A stretch of 64,000 bases of DNA, taken from Acidovorax delafieldii. Its GTDB lineage: Bacteria; Pseudomonadota; Gammaproteobacteria; Burkholderiales; Burkholderiaceae_C. Below are positions 1-10,263 of this stretch, piece by piece (position 1 is the stretch's first letter; each line of letters begins with the position of its first letter). The translations under genes and the position numbers were made by a program. The notes under the pieces are model-generated. The model did not search any database. It saw nothing but the letters and a program-made list of their open reading frames with translations, and had not been told where the DNA came from. The stretch is taken from positions 62,001 through 126,000 of the forward strand of contig NZ_VJWE01000013.1 in assembly GCF_007993815.1 (NCBI RefSeq). Reading direction: 5' to 3'.

Positions 1-564
1 GCCAATGGCAGTACCGAGATCTACATCACCCACCGCGGGATGGTCGAGGTCTATGGCAACGTCACCAAGGACAGCACCGTCTGGCAGCCCCGCCCGTCCG
101 ACCCGGAACTCGAAACCGAATTCCTGCGCCGCCTGATGGTCAAGCTGGGCGTCAGTCAGGAACAATCCAAGGCAGTGGCCGCTGCACCCGCGGCGCGTGC
201 CCAGGCCGCCCGCATGGCCACGGTCAACAACGTGCCGGTGGTCCAGCTGGACGAGGGCTTTGACCGGTCCTGGCGCCGGGTGGGCCTGGCCCTGGACCGC
301 ACTGGCTTCACCGTGGAAGACCGCAACCGCAATGAGGGCACGTACTTCGTGCGCTACGTGGCTCCGGACACCGTGAAGAAAGAGCCCGGCTTCTTCAGCA
401 AGCTGTTCAGCTCCACCTCCGCAACACCTCCGCTCAAGTACCGCATCGTGGTGCGCAGCCAGGGTGAGTCGACCACCGTGTCGGTGCTCAATGAGGCTGG
501 TGCCCCCGAGTCCTCGGCCAATGCCGAGCGCATCGTGCGCGTGATTGCTGACGATCTGAAATAA
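1..564 (+). CDS. bamC: Outer membrane assembly lipoprotein BamC, C-terminal part (5' truncated by window)
   Basis: The reading frame is open from the first base and gives 187 residues of a protein whose N-terminus, including the expected lipoprotein signal, lies outside the window. The stretch VVQLDEGFDRSWRRVGLALD followed by a segment with TYFVRYVAP is typical of the helix-grip domains of BamC/NlpB, the accessory lipoprotein of the BAM complex that inserts beta-barrel proteins into the outer membrane. A Thr/Ser-rich loop near residues 120-140 separates the last strands. The gene ends just before a strong hairpin terminator, so it is probably last in its transcript. In related bacteria bamC commonly follows dapA; that cannot be seen here. 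Confidence 0.85.
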   Translation, partial: ANGSTEIYITHRGMVEVYGNVTKDSTVWQPRPSDPELETEFLRRLMVKLGVSQEQSKAVAAAPAARAQAARMATVNNVPVVQLDEGFDRSWRRVGLALDRTGFTVEDRNRNEGTYFVRYVAPDTVKKEPGFFSKLFSSTSATPPLKYRIVVRSQGESTTVSVLNEAGAPESSANAERIVRVIADDLK

Positions 565-596
565 GAGCCGGCCGCAGGCCGCCACCCACACCTCTG

Positions 597-638
597 GAGC
601 CCCCTCCGCCTTCTGGCGGACGGTGGCTCTGGTTTTTT
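597..638 (+). terminator. Rho-independent terminator after bamC
   Basis: GAGCC (597-601) pairs with GGCTC (625-629), and inside it CCGCC (606-610) pairs with GGCGG (615-619) around a TTCT loop. The run GGTTTTTTGG (631-640) follows. The MBL-fold gene starts 33 bases further on. Confidence 0.8.
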
Positions 639-670
639 GGGCCGCCACAAACCCATCCTTTCGCTCCGCC

Positions 671-1453
671 ATGCTTCGATTCAAGAACCTGGGCAGCGGC
701 AGCACCGGCAATGCCACGGTCGTCGAAGGCCGCAGTGGCAGCCAGGTTCGCCGCCTCCTGATCGACTGCGGGCTCGGCATCCGGCAGCTGCAAGCCCGTC
801 TGGCGCGAGCGCAGTTGCAGGTGGAAGACCTGGACGCCCTCTTCATCACCCACGAACACTCGGACCACATCGGCTGTGCCCAGACCGTGGCGCTGCGTTT
901 TCGCATTCCCGTGTGGATGAGCGAGGGCACGTACGCGGCCCTCGGTGCGCCAGACTTGGACGGCTTGCTGCGGGTGGCGCACGACATGGAAGCGATTGAC
1001 ATGGGCGCGTTCGAAGCCCGCCCCTTCACCGTGCCCCACGATGCCCGGGAGCCGCTGCAGCTGCGGTGCTCCGACGGCGCCGCACACCTGGGCGTGCTGA
1101 CCGACCTGGGCCACGCCAGCCCCCATGTGCTGCAGCAGCTGCAGGGATGCCACGCCCTGTTGATCGAGGCCAATCACGACCCCGACATGCTGGCCGCGTC
1201 CCGCTACCCACCCTTCCTGAAACGCCGCGTAGGCGGGCTGTACGGCCACCTGGCCAACCCGGCGACGGCGGAGATTCTGCGTGCGGTGCAGCACGACAGC
1301 CTGCGGTGCGTAGTGGCAGCGCATCTGAGTGCGCAAAACAACCTCCCCGCACTCGCCCGCCAATCGCTCGCCGCCGCGCTGGGTTGGGCGGACGAGGATA
1401 TCCAGGTCGCCAGCCCAACCGAGGGCACTGATTGGCTCGACGTCAACCCTTGA
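671..1453 (+). CDS. MBL-fold metallo-hydrolase (YycJ/WalJ-like)
   Basis: The 260-residue protein belongs to the metallo-beta-lactamase fold. The metal-binding motif HEHSDH is at residues 61-66, and further ligands are suggested by DLGHAS and EANHD later in the chain. The opening LRFKNLGSGSTGNATVV is typical of the WalJ/YycJ branch, proposed to be a cytoplasmic phosphodiesterase or exonuclease linked to DNA repair. The start at 671 was chosen because family members begin with M-L-x-F; an in-frame codon at 623 would add 16 residues that overlap the upstream terminator. The exact substrate cannot be read from the sequence. Confidence 0.85.
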   Translation: MLRFKNLGSGSTGNATVVEGRSGSQVRRLLIDCGLGIRQLQARLARAQLQVEDLDALFITHEHSDHIGCAQTVALRFRIPVWMSEGTYAALGAPDLDGLLRVAHDMEAIDMGAFEARPFTVPHDAREPLQLRCSDGAAHLGVLTDLGHASPHVLQQLQGCHALLIEANHDPDMLAASRYPPFLKRRVGGLYGHLANPATAEILRAVQHDSLRCVVAAHLSAQNNLPALARQSLAAALGWADEDIQVASPTEGTDWLDVNP

Positions 1454-1500
1454 TGGCTCGGACCGGGTGTCCATAAATGTCTCACCCTGGCGAAGGGCAT

Positions 1501-1531
1501 AAAAAAAGCCCCGGACCTTGCGGTGCGGGGC
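1501..1531 (-). terminator. Rho-independent terminator (minus strand)
   Basis: On the minus strand GCCCCG (1531-1526) pairs with CGGGGC (1513-1508), followed by seven T (1507-1501). It lies 45 bases after the stop of the small alanine-rich lipoprotein gene and also sits at the end of the convergent MBL gene. Confidence 0.8.
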
Positions 1532-1576
1532 CGTGGCACAGGCCGACCTTGAGGTCAGCCCAGAGCCTGCAGCGAT

Positions 1577-1852
1577 TTACTTGGCTGCGGAAGCGCCGGT
1601 AGCGGCGGTGGCAGCAGCGTCAGCAGCAGCCTTGGCAGCGTCAGCGGCAGGAGCAGAAGCGTCAGCAGCAGGTGCAGCGGCGGCAGGAGCAGCAGCGTCG
1701 GAAGCGGCAGGAGCTGCTGGCTCGGCGGCGGGAGCAGGTGCTGCGGCAGGAGCTTCCACAGGAGCGGGTGCTGGAGCGGGTTCTTCCTTCTTGCCACAAG
1801 CGGCGAGTGCAGCAGCAGCGATCAGGGCGGCCAGAACGAGAGAGTTCTTCAT
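1577..1852 (-). CDS. Small Ala/Pro-rich lipoprotein
   Basis: This 91-residue protein begins with a lipoprotein signal peptide (MKNSLVLAALIAAAALAAC) with lipobox LAAC at residues 16-19, then GKKEE. The rest is almost only Ala, Pro, Asp, Glu and Ser, with no recognisable fold. It is likely an extended periplasmic tether or a low-complexity envelope protein. The start at 1852 is set by the signal peptide; an upstream in-frame codon at 1960 would add 36 unlikely residues. A TATAAT box and an 18-base palindrome lie about 120-150 bases upstream, so the gene may be regulated. Similar short Ala-rich lipoproteins are common in Burkholderiales and have no assigned function. Confidence 0.75.
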   Translation of the reverse strand: MKNSLVLAALIAAAALAACGKKEEPAPAPAPVEAPAAAPAPAAEPAAPAASDAAAPAAAAPAADASAPAADAAKAAADAAATAATGASAAK

Positions 1853-1968
1853 TTCGATTTTCCTATTTGGACAGACAGAATCTTGAAAAGCCACGGCGTC
1901 AGGCTTCCTGAGCCCATGCACGCATTGGCACAATGCACTTGGTTGCACCTTTTTGGGCACAGCCGCAG

Positions 1969-1999
1969 ATTATATTGGTATTTAGTCAATACTGACTAA
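1969..1999 (-). promoter_or_regulatory. Promoter with palindromic operator for the small lipoprotein gene
   Basis: On the minus strand a perfect TATAAT (1974-1969) lies downstream of the palindrome TTAGTCA-ATAC-TGACTAA (1982-1999). With a 17-base spacer the -35 position (1997-1992, AGTCAG) falls inside the palindrome, so a bound regulator would cover the -35 region. The transcript would have a leader of about 110 bases before the start at 1852. The -35 hexamer itself is weak. Confidence 0.5.
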
Positions 2000-2103
2000 C
2001 ACTGACGAAAGCTTTACGCCAGCTTGACTTTGCGCAGTATCTCGCCGGGCGAGCCCGCCGCGTGGTGTCCCTCCAACGGGCGCAACCCCGATGGAGCCTG
2101 TGG

Positions 2104-2625
2104 CTACAACCCCAGTGTGGTCGAGGGAAAGCCTGGCGCACTCTTGCTGCGCACCCACTCGTTGAGTGACTCACGCAGCAATACCCGGCGGTCGGGCTCG
2201 CTGCCCGTAACCCCCACGCAGCGCTCGGGATCGAGCCGGTGCAGCACCCATTGCGGCGACCACAGCGCGCTCGGCAGGTCCAGCGGGTCGGCGGTCGGGC
2301 TGCGGCGGCAGGTGATGATGTGGTCCCAGGTGCCGCGCCAGCGCACAAAGCGGGCATGGCGGCGGATCACGTCGTCGTAGCTGCAGGCCAGCATGGTGAA
2401 GCGCCTGCCGCTGCGGGCCCAGTCCTGCAAGCACTCGACCACAGCACGCTCGCCCAAGGGCCAGTCATGAAAGTGGGCATCGCTGATAAAAATTTCCTGC
2501 CAGCCATCCCGCGCCGCCGTTGCAATGGCGTCGCGCACCAGTTGCTGAAACGCCTCACGCCCGCTGAATCGCCCACTGGGCAAGTCACGCAAAGGCTCGG
2601 CGGAGGGGGTTGCTGTGTCGGTCAT
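2104..2625 (-). CDS. Hypothetical protein downstream of roxA
   Basis: This 173-residue protein is probably soluble; I do not recognise a named function. It has a conserved-looking core with IFISDAHFHDWPLG, then LACSYDDVIRRHARFVRWRG and a C-terminal LREWxx-like helix (LRESLNEWVRSK). The Asp/His/Trp-rich segment could bind a ligand or form an active site, but this is a guess. The start ATG at 2625 is 19 bases after the stop of the upstream cupin gene, so the two are probably co-transcribed and the protein may work with or near the ribosomal oxygenase. An in-frame codon at 2751 would run into the cupin gene. Confidence 0.6.
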   Translation of the reverse strand: MTDTATPSAEPLRDLPSGRFSGREAFQQLVRDAIATAARDGWQEIFISDAHFHDWPLGERAVVECLQDWARSGRRFTMLACSYDDVIRRHARFVRWRGTWDHIITCRRSPTADPLDLPSALWSPQWVLHRLDPERCVGVTGSEPDRRVLLRESLNEWVRSKSAPGFPSTTLGL

Positions 2626-2644
2626 CACTGGCTCCTGGTCAGTC

Positions 2645-3769
2645 TCAGCCGGCCAAGGCATGGGCCCAGCCCGCATCGCACCACGACGAAAGCAGCTCCA
2701 GCGCGTCGTCGCTGGCCCGTGCCAGATCGCGTGCCGACAGTTGGCGCTCATCGGCCAGGCGCCGCATCAGCGTGGCGTCGCGCCCCGCTGCGCGGTAGCT
2801 TTCGCCGTTGATGAAGATGTGCTGTGTGTCGTACATCATGCGGCTCTTGCGGTCCAGCCGCACCCCTTCCAGCATCACCTTGGGGTCGCCAGGCTCAAAC
2901 CACACGCTGGGCTTGGGCTCGGTCAGGTACTCGCCCAGCGCGCGTTCCAGCACCAGGGGCTGGGCCAGCGCGCGCGACAGCGCCTCACGCGCAAAGTCCT
3001 GCAGCCCTGCAGGAATATGCGCCGGCTGCGCCACCGCGTCCTGTCCGGCATCGCGGTACAGCAACGGGTGGTCGTCCTCCCCGGCATCTTCCGCCAGACG
3101 CACCAGCAGTTCTTGCGCCAGCTCGGCGCGGGCTGGAGCGCGAAAACCAATGGAGTAGGTCATGCACTCGCCTTCGGCGATACCGTCGTGGGCATAACGC
3201 GGGGGCAGGTACAGCATGTCACCCGGCTCCAGCACAAACTCCTCCTCAGGCTCGAACTGGGCCAGCACCTTCAGAGGAATGCCGTCGCGCAGCGACAGAT
3301 CCTTTTGGCGCCCGATGCGCCAGCGCCGCTTGCCGTGCGCCTGAAGCAAAAAGACGTCATAACTGTCGAAATGGGGCCCTACGCCACCGCCATTGCTGGC
3401 GTAGCTGATCATGAGGTCATCCAGCCGCGCCTCGGGCACAAAGCGAAACTGCTGCATCAGTGCATGCACCGCGTCGTTGTGCAAGTCCACGCCCTGTACA
3501 AGCAGCGTCCAGTCCGGCTGCTGCAACGCGGGCAGTGCCCGGCGGTTGAAGGGCCCATGGCGCAGTTTCCAGGCGCCTTTGACCTGTTGCACCAGGCGGG
3601 ACTCCACGCCCTCCTGCCCCGCCAGCGCAAACAGCTCGGCCCGCAACACCGGCGGCGCAAACTGTGGGATGGCCTGGCGCACCAACAGAGGCTTCTTCTG
3701 CCAGTGGCGGCGCATGAATTGCGCGGGAGTGAGGCCGCCGAGCAGGGCCAGGGGTTGCTGGATGTCCAT
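2645..3769 (-). CDS. roxA: JmjC/cupin ribosomal oxygenase (RoxA/YcfD type, L16 arginine hydroxylase)
   Basis: The 374-residue protein matches the YcfD family of 2-oxoglutarate and Fe(II) dependent oxygenases, which hydroxylate an arginine of ribosomal protein L16. The iron ligands are visible as H133 and D135 in GPHFDSYDVF and H194 in PPRYAHDG, with the double-stranded beta-helix between them. The N-terminal FMRRHWQKKPLLVRQA is also typical of the family, and the C-terminal third forms the dimerisation and winged-helix part. Length fits the family. It is divergent from the SlyD-like gene, 54 bases away, and is followed by a hypothetical gene on the same transcript. Confidence 0.85.
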   Translation of the reverse strand: MDIQQPLALLGGLTPAQFMRRHWQKKPLLVRQAIPQFAPPVLRAELFALAGQEGVESRLVQQVKGAWKLRHGPFNRRALPALQQPDWTLLVQGVDLHNDAVHALMQQFRFVPEARLDDLMISYASNGGGVGPHFDSYDVFLLQAHGKRRWRIGRQKDLSLRDGIPLKVLAQFEPEEEFVLEPGDMLYLPPRYAHDGIAEGECMTYSIGFRAPARAELAQELLVRLAEDAGEDDHPLLYRDAGQDAVAQPAHIPAGLQDFAREALSRALAQPLVLERALGEYLTEPKPSVWFEPGDPKVMLEGVRLDRKSRMMYDTQHIFINGESYRAAGRDATLMRRLADERQLSARDLARASDDALELLSSWCDAGWAHALAG

Positions 3770-3787
3770 GGGGAAAGTGTTGCCCTT

Positions 3788-3823
3788 TTGCGGGGCCGTT
3801 GGTCAAACTGCGACAATTCTCCT
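3788..3823 (+). promoter_or_regulatory. Putative promoter for a leaderless slyD-like transcript
   Basis: TTGCGG (3788-3793) and GACAAT (3812-3817) are 18 bases apart. The ATG at 3824 begins seven bases after the hexamer, about where transcription would start, and no Shine-Dalgarno sequence is present. Confidence 0.4.
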
Positions 3824-4348
3824 ATGGAAATTACCCAACAATGTGTGGTCGCACTGACCTGGACCCTGAAAGACACCCTGGGCGAAGAACTCGACGTACT
3901 CGATGAACCCGTGGAGTTTCTGGTGGGCGGTGATGATCTTCTGCCCCGCATCGAAGAGGCCCTGCAAGGCCATGGCCCCGGTGCCTCGCTGGCGCTGCAC
4001 CTCGAACCCGAGGACGCTTTCGGTGACTTCAACGACCAATTGCTGTTTCTGGAACCCCGCGCACTCTTCCCCGCCGAAATTGAAGAAGGCATGACCTTCG
4101 ACGGCATGGCACTGCCCGAGGGCTGCAACCCCGATGCCCCCCGCACGGCCCTGTACACCGTGGCCGAGATCTACCCAGAACATATCGTGCTCGACGGCAA
4201 CCATCCGCTGGCTGGCATCGCGCTGCGCCTGCAACTGACTGTGGAGGCCGTGCGCGAGGCCACTGAAGAGGAGATTGGACGTGGCACGGCAGGAACCGGC
4301 TTCTTCCGCGTTCAGCCCCAGGCGCCAGGCAGCTCGTTGCTGCACTAA
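3824..4348 (+). CDS. FKBP-type peptidyl-prolyl isomerase, SlyD-like
   Basis: The 174-residue protein is a SlyD-like prolyl isomerase and chaperone acting in the cytoplasm. The opening VALTWTLKDTLGEELD, the IEEALQGHGPGA segment and the signature DGNHPLAG near residue 126 are diagnostic. The insert-in-flap domain lies between roughly residues 70 and 120. The metal-binding His/Cys-rich tail of E. coli SlyD is absent; the chain ends QPQAPGSSLLH. The start ATG has no Shine-Dalgarno sequence but has a -10-like GACAAT just upstream. Confidence 0.85.
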   Translation: MEITQQCVVALTWTLKDTLGEELDVLDEPVEFLVGGDDLLPRIEEALQGHGPGASLALHLEPEDAFGDFNDQLLFLEPRALFPAEIEEGMTFDGMALPEGCNPDAPRTALYTVAEIYPEHIVLDGNHPLAGIALRLQLTVEAVREATEEEIGRGTAGTGFFRVQPQAPGSSLLH

Positions 4349-4364
4349 GTCCCACCAAAAGCAC

Positions 4365-4398
4365 AACGGGCGCCCCGAGGAAACTCGGAGCACCCGTT
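4365..4398. terminator. Hairpin between convergent genes (probable bidirectional terminator)
   Basis: AACGGG (4365-4370) and an inner CCGAG (4374-4378) pair with CTCGG and CCCGTT (ending 4398) around a GAAA loop, with mismatches. Short A and T runs flank it on both sides. It lies between the SlyD-like gene and the glycine-zipper lipoprotein gene. Confidence 0.6.
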
Positions 4399-4418
4399 TG
4401 TGAGGGCAGTGCGTCAGG

Positions 4419-4919
4419 TCACATGCGCGAAATCTGACCGTTGTACAGACGCACGCGATCGCCGATGCGCAGGTCACCCGGGCTGCTCACGTCGTACACG
4501 CGATACCCCCCCTGGTCGAGCTGCACGGACAACCGGTATCCCTGCACATATTCCTGGTTGTTGCGCCCTTCGATGGCGTTGCCAGCCACCGCGCCACCCA
4601 ACACGCCTACAGCGGTGGCTGCAGCACGACCCGTGCCCTTGCCCACCTGGTTGCCCAGAACGCCGCCCACCACCGCGCCCAGAACGGCACCAGTGCCGGT
4701 GGTCTGGCCTTGGCTGCGGCCCTGCAGGACTTCGATGTTGGACACGCGACCATATTCGGTGCCTGCCTGATTCTGCGGATAGGCAGGCGCCGTCTGGTAG
4801 CCACTCGAATAACCGCCGGAGTATTGCGGAGCAGGTGCAGGGCGGCTGTGGCCGCAAGCAGCCAGCGAAGCAGCCAGAACCACGGTGCCCACGAGGGCGA
4901 GGGGACGGGTGAATTGCAT
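4419..4919 (-). CDS. Glycine-zipper outer membrane lipoprotein, SlyB/Pcp-like
   Basis: The 166-residue protein has a lipoprotein signal with lipobox LAAC at about residues 19-22, followed by a Tyr/Gly/Pro-rich linker. A glycine-zipper segment follows (GAVLGAVVGGVLGNQVGKG and GVLGGAVAGNAIEG), forming two short membrane-associated helices. The C-terminal beta-rich part ends DLRIGDRVRLYNGQISRM, as in SlyB/Pcp proteins of the outer membrane. The ATG at 4919 is preferred over the TTG two codons upstream because GGAG lies seven bases before it. Known SlyB proteins are tied to envelope stress; this role is inferred. Confidence 0.8.
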   Translation of the reverse strand: MQFTRPLALVGTVVLAASLAACGHSRPAPAPQYSGGYSSGYQTAPAYPQNQAGTEYGRVSNIEVLQGRSQGQTTGTGAVLGAVVGGVLGNQVGKGTGRAAATAVGVLGGAVAGNAIEGRNNQEYVQGYRLSVQLDQGGYRVYDVSSPGDLRIGDRVRLYNGQISRM

Positions 4920-5131
4920 GTTCAATCTCCAGAAGTTGTTGGGGCAGGCACTGAAAAATCTCCGACGACCCAGAGCTCAATGCCCATGTACAGATTGGAA
5001 CAACGCCTGAGGATGCCGCGGCGTAGACAAGGGGCCATCGCCATGTCGGTAACAGACCCATCGAAACGTAAGCGGCGTCTTACAACCCGGCCACTCACCC
5101 ATCACGCGCTCGGAGCCCCGAGCGGTCCACC

Positions 5132-5578
5132 TCAGGACTTGCCTGTGGATCCGTAGCCCCCCTCACCCCGCTGCGTGGCCGCAAACTCGGTGACGACGTT
5201 GAACTGGGCCTGCACCACCGGAACAATCACCAATTGGGCCAGCCGCTCCATGGGCTCCAGGGTAAACGCCACATTGCTGCGGTTCCAGGCGCTCACCATG
5301 AGCTGCCCTTGGTAGTCACTGTCGATCAACCCCACCAGATTGCCAAGCACGATGCCATGTTTGTGCCCCAGGCCCGAGCGCGGCAAGATCAGTGCGGCAT
5401 AGCCCGGGTCTTGCAGGTAGATCGCAATGCCCGTAGGCACCAGCTGCCAGGCGTTGGGCTGCAGGGTCAGCGGTGCATCCAGGCAGGCGCGCAGGTCCAG
5501 CCCAGCGCTACCGGGTGTGGCGTAGGTGGGCAATTGGTCCGCCATGCGCGGATCGAGAATCTTCACATCTATCTTCAC
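5132..5578 (-). CDS. dut: dUTP diphosphatase
   Basis: The 148-residue enzyme converts dUTP to dUMP and pyrophosphate, keeping uracil out of DNA and feeding thymidylate synthesis. All five trimeric dUTPase motifs are visible in order: [38 protein letters not shown] and the C-terminal [10 protein letters not shown] that closes the active site. The start is a GTG at 5578 giving [11 protein letters not shown], which matches the family N-terminus. It overlaps the stop of the preceding gene by four bases (GTGA), so translation is probably coupled. It is the last gene of the coaBC operon. Confidence 0.92.
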   Translation of the reverse strand: MKIDVKILDPRMADQLPTYATPGSAGLDLRACLDAPLTLQPNAWQLVPTGIAIYLQDPGYAALILPRSGLGHKHGIVLGNLVGLIDSDYQGQLMVSAWNRSNVAFTLEPMERLAQLVIVPVVQAQFNVVTEFAATQRGEGGYGSTGKS

Positions 5579-6075
5579 GGTTTCTTCTTTCCTGTTCCTA
5601 TTTCTGTGCCACGGCGCTGCTGCGCCATTTGTCGCAGGCGATCCTGCAACGAGTCCATCCCCGCACGCCCGCCCGGGGCCTGCGCGCCCCCAGCCTGCGC
5701 GGCCGATTGCATCAGCCAACCCAGTCCCCACCACACCGCCCCCATGACCACCAGGCCTGGCAGCGAGCCCCGACCAAGCAGGAACAGCGCAATGCCATGC
5801 AACACCATCATTACCAGCAACACCGATCGCACCGTGCGCAGTGCGCCCGCCAGCGGCTGCATCAGCTGCAGCACATCGGGCGGCAGGACCTGAGGCAGGG
5901 AAGTCGCTGGCGCACTGGCCTTGGATGACTGAACGGCACCGTTGGTAGCGGCAGCACTTGCCTGTGCCGCTCGGGCCTTATGCAAAGGCGCCTGGGCTGT
6001 CAGCCGTTCCACATAAGCCGCAAAGTCGCCATCGGGTGGCGTGTCCCAATCAGGCTTCGTGGCACCAGTTGTCAT
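5575..6075 (-). CDS. Hypothetical membrane protein between coaBC and dut
   Basis: This 166-residue protein has a hydrophilic Ala-rich N-terminus (about residues 1-75). A pair of membrane helices follows ([20 protein letters not shown] and [19 protein letters not shown]), then a basic Gln/Arg-rich tail. I do not recognise a functional family. The ATG at 6075 follows GGGGAGG, which supports this start over the GTG one codon upstream. It sits 24 bases after coaBC and overlaps dut by four bases, so it belongs to the same operon. Confidence 0.65.
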   Translation of the reverse strand: MTTGATKPDWDTPPDGDFAAYVERLTAQAPLHKARAAQASAAATNGAVQSSKASAPATSLPQVLPPDVLQLMQPLAGALRTVRSVLLVMMVLHGIALFLLGRGSLPGLVVMGAVWWGLGWLMQSAAQAGGAQAPGGRAGMDSLQDRLRQMAQQRRGTEIGTGKKKP

Positions 6076-6099
6076 CACACCTCCCCACGGTAGTGGCCG

Positions 6100-7323
6100 T
6101 CAAGAACGCAAAGGTGGCAAACGCGCGGCGATCTCAGCGATAAGCTGCTGCGCCAGCGCACGCTTGGACGCGCGGGGTAACTCGCGGTGGCCCTGCGCGT
6201 CCACCAGCAGCAGGGCGTTGTCGTCCTGCCCAAAGGTAGCGGGGCCAATATTGCCCACCAGCAAGGGGACGCCCTTGCGCGTCCTTTTGGCTGTGGCATG
6301 GGCCAGCAGGTCATGGCTTTCGGCGGCAAAACCCACGCAGAAAAGATCCCCTTCCAGCGCATGCGGCGACCGGGCTACGGTGGCCAGAATGTCGGGGTTC
6401 TCGACGAACTCCAGCGACGGGGACTGGCCCGAGCCGTCTTTCTTGATCTTTTGGTCGGACTGGTGGGCAGGGCGCCAGTCGGCCACTGCGGCCGTGGCAA
6501 CAAACACCGAGGCGGCCTGGACATGCCGCTCCACGGCCGCCAGCATCTCCTGGGCGGACTGCACATTGACACGCCGCACGCCACGTGGCGTGGGCACATG
6601 CACCGGCCCTGCGACCAGGGTGACATCGGCACCCGCCTCGCGCGCCGCCCGGGCCACAGCAAAGCCCATCTTTCCGCTCGACAGGTTGGTGATGCCACGC
6701 ACCGGGTCAATGGCTTCAAACGTGGGCCCCGCCGTGACGAGTACCGACCGGCCCACAAGGGTCTTGGGTGTGAAAAAAGCGATCAGCTCGTCCAGCAGCT
6801 CCAGCGGCTCCAGCATGCGGCCGTCACCCGTCTCGCCACAGGCCTGGTCACCATTGCCCACGCCCAGCACCACTGCACCGTCCTGCGCCACCTGGGCCAG
6901 ATTGCGCTGCGTGGCCGGGTGCGCCCACATTTCGCGGTTCATCGCAGGGGCCAGCAACAGGGGCACGCGCTGGGCGGGGCGCGCCAGGCACAGCAGGCTG
7001 AGCAACTCGTCCGCCCTGCCCTGCACCAGGCGCGCAATGAAGTCCGCGCTGCAGGGCGCGATCAGGATCGCATCCGCCTCGCGGCTCAGGTTGATGTGGG
7101 GCATGTTGTTGGGCTCGCGCGCATCCCATTGCGAGCCGTACACCGTGCGGCCAGACAGCGCCTGCATGGTGACCGGGGTGATGAACTGCTCTGCCGCCTC
7201 GGTCATCACCACCTGCACGGTGGCGCCCTCCTTGATGAGCTGGCGGCACAGATCGGCTGCCTTGTAGCAAGCCACGCCCCCACTCAGACCCAGAACAATG
7301 TGTTTGCCAGCAAGCTCATTCAT
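6100..7323 (-). CDS. coaBC: Bifunctional phosphopantothenoylcysteine decarboxylase / phosphopantothenate-cysteine ligase
   Basis: The 407-residue enzyme performs two steps of coenzyme A synthesis in the cytoplasm. The N-terminal flavin decarboxylase domain (about 1-190) shows SGGVACYKAADLCRQL, the active-site His76 in NNMPHINLS, the PAMNREMW segment and the flap cysteine in ACGETGDGRM. The C-terminal ligase domain (about 195-407) begins VLVTAGPTFEAIDPVRGI and has NLSSGKMG for CTP and substrate binding. It heads a minus-strand operon with a membrane protein and dut, a pairing also seen in other proteobacteria. Confidence 0.93.
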   Translation of the reverse strand: MNELAGKHIVLGLSGGVACYKAADLCRQLIKEGATVQVVMTEAAEQFITPVTMQALSGRTVYGSQWDAREPNNMPHINLSREADAILIAPCSADFIARLVQGRADELLSLLCLARPAQRVPLLLAPAMNREMWAHPATQRNLAQVAQDGAVVLGVGNGDQACGETGDGRMLEPLELLDELIAFFTPKTLVGRSVLVTAGPTFEAIDPVRGITNLSSGKMGFAVARAAREAGADVTLVAGPVHVPTPRGVRRVNVQSAQEMLAAVERHVQAASVFVATAAVADWRPAHQSDQKIKKDGSGQSPSLEFVENPDILATVARSPHALEGDLFCVGFAAESHDLLAHATAKRTRKGVPLLVGNIGPATFGQDDNALLLVDAQGHRELPRASKRALAQQLIAEIAARLPPLRS

Positions 7324-7382
7324 GGCGCGAATTTAGCAGACGGGGGTGACCCTGCCCCCGGGGGTGTCGCCGGGGTGCCATC

Positions 7383-9073
<1,691 letters not shown>

Positions 9074-9085
9074 GGGGACCTCACC

Positions 9086-9943
9086 ATGCAGCTGTGCGGA
9101 TTCAACGTCGGCCTGGACCAGCGCTTTTTCCTGATCGCAGGCACCTGTTCCATTGAAGGCCTGGAGATGTCGCTCGATGTCGCAGGCCAGCTCAAGGAAG
9201 CCTGCGCGCCGCTGGGCATTCCGCTGATCTACAAAGGCTCGTTCGACAAGGCCAACCGCTCGTCGGGCACCAGCAAGCGTGGTGTGGGGCTGGAGGCCGG
9301 CCTGAAGATCCTCGATGAAGTGCGCCGCCAGCTGCAGCTGCCCATCCTGACCGATGTGCACGACGCCTCGCATGTGGCCGAAGTGGCCAGCGTGGTCGAT
9401 GTGCTGCAGACACCTGCCTTCCTGTGCCGCCAGACGGACTTCATCCGCGCCGTGGCGCAAAGCGGCAAGCCGGTGAACATCAAGAAGGGCCAGTTCCTGG
9501 CGCCCTGGGACATGAAGAACGTCATCGACAAGGCCCGGTCTGCAGCGGCCGAAGTCGGCCTGTCGGAAGACCGGTTTCTGGCCTGCGAGCGCGGCGTGAG
9601 CTTTGGCTACAACAACCTCGTGGCCGACATGACCAGCCTGGCCGAGATGCGCAACTCAGGCGCACCCGTGGTGTTTGACGTGACCCACTCGGTGCAAAAG
9701 CCCGGCGGCCTGGGCGCCGTGAGCGGCGGTGCGCGCGACATGGTGCCCGTGCTGGCGCGTGCCGGCGTGGCTGTGGGTGTGGCGGGCCTGTTCATGGAAA
9801 CCCACCCCCGCCCCGCCGAGGCCTGGTCGGACGGCCCCAACGCCGTACCGCTCAAGCACATGAAGGCGCTGCTGGAGACCTTGGTGGCCCTGGACGATGT
9901 CACCAAGAAAAACGGATTCCTCGAAAACAACTTTGGAGCTTGA
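9086..9943 (+). CDS. kdsA: 3-deoxy-8-phosphooctulonate (KDO-8-P) synthase
   Basis: The 285-residue TIM-barrel enzyme condenses phosphoenolpyruvate with arabinose-5-phosphate to give KDO-8-phosphate for the lipopolysaccharide inner core. Family landmarks are [29 protein letters not shown], the segment LCRQTDFI and [14 protein letters not shown]. The ATG follows AGGGGACC at a good distance. It is co-transcribed with pyrG upstream, and the DUF1330 gene begins three bases after its stop. Confidence 0.95.
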   Translation: MQLCGFNVGLDQRFFLIAGTCSIEGLEMSLDVAGQLKEACAPLGIPLIYKGSFDKANRSSGTSKRGVGLEAGLKILDEVRRQLQLPILTDVHDASHVAEVASVVDVLQTPAFLCRQTDFIRAVAQSGKPVNIKKGQFLAPWDMKNVIDKARSAAAEVGLSEDRFLACERGVSFGYNNLVADMTSLAEMRNSGAPVVFDVTHSVQKPGGLGAVSGGARDMVPVLARAGVAVGVAGLFMETHPRPAEAWSDGPNAVPLKHMKALLETLVALDDVTKKNGFLENNFGA

Positions 9944-9946
9944 GAC

Positions 9947-10237
9947 ATGAGCAGTGGTTACGTCATCGCATCCGTCACCGTCACCAACCCCACGCAGTAC
10001 GACGAGTACCGCAAGTGGAGCACCCTGGCCATGCAAGCCCACGGCGCTGAAGTCTGCGTGCGTGGCGGCAAGGTCGAAGTGCTGGAGGGCGACTGGAACC
10101 CCGGTCGTACCGTGATCCTCAAGTTCCCGAGCTTTGAAGCCGCTCGCGCCTTCTACGACACGCCCGAGTACCAGAAAGCCAAGGCCGCCCGCGAAGGCGC
10201 CGCCGTCATGCGCATGGTGTGTGTCGAAGGCGTCTGA
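9947..10237 (+). CDS. DUF1330 family protein
   Basis: This 96-residue protein is a single ferredoxin-like (dimeric alpha/beta barrel) domain of the DUF1330 family. It has the usual GYVIASVTVTNPTQYDEY start, the central LEGDWNPGRTVILKFPS and the FYDTPEYQKAKAAR segment. The biochemical role of the family is not established. The gene starts three bases after kdsA and shares its operon. Confidence 0.85.
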   Translation: MSSGYVIASVTVTNPTQYDEYRKWSTLAMQAHGAEVCVRGGKVEVLEGDWNPGRTVILKFPSFEAARAFYDTPEYQKAKAAREGAAVMRMVCVEGV

Positions 10238-10263
10238 GCGCACACACCCAAATCGCTCACCAA

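Noticed and set aside
488..1474. Long minus-strand frame of 328 codons opposite the MBL-fold gene
   Set aside because: It is a GC-rich shadow of two real genes and crosses a terminator; the product has no protein-like features.
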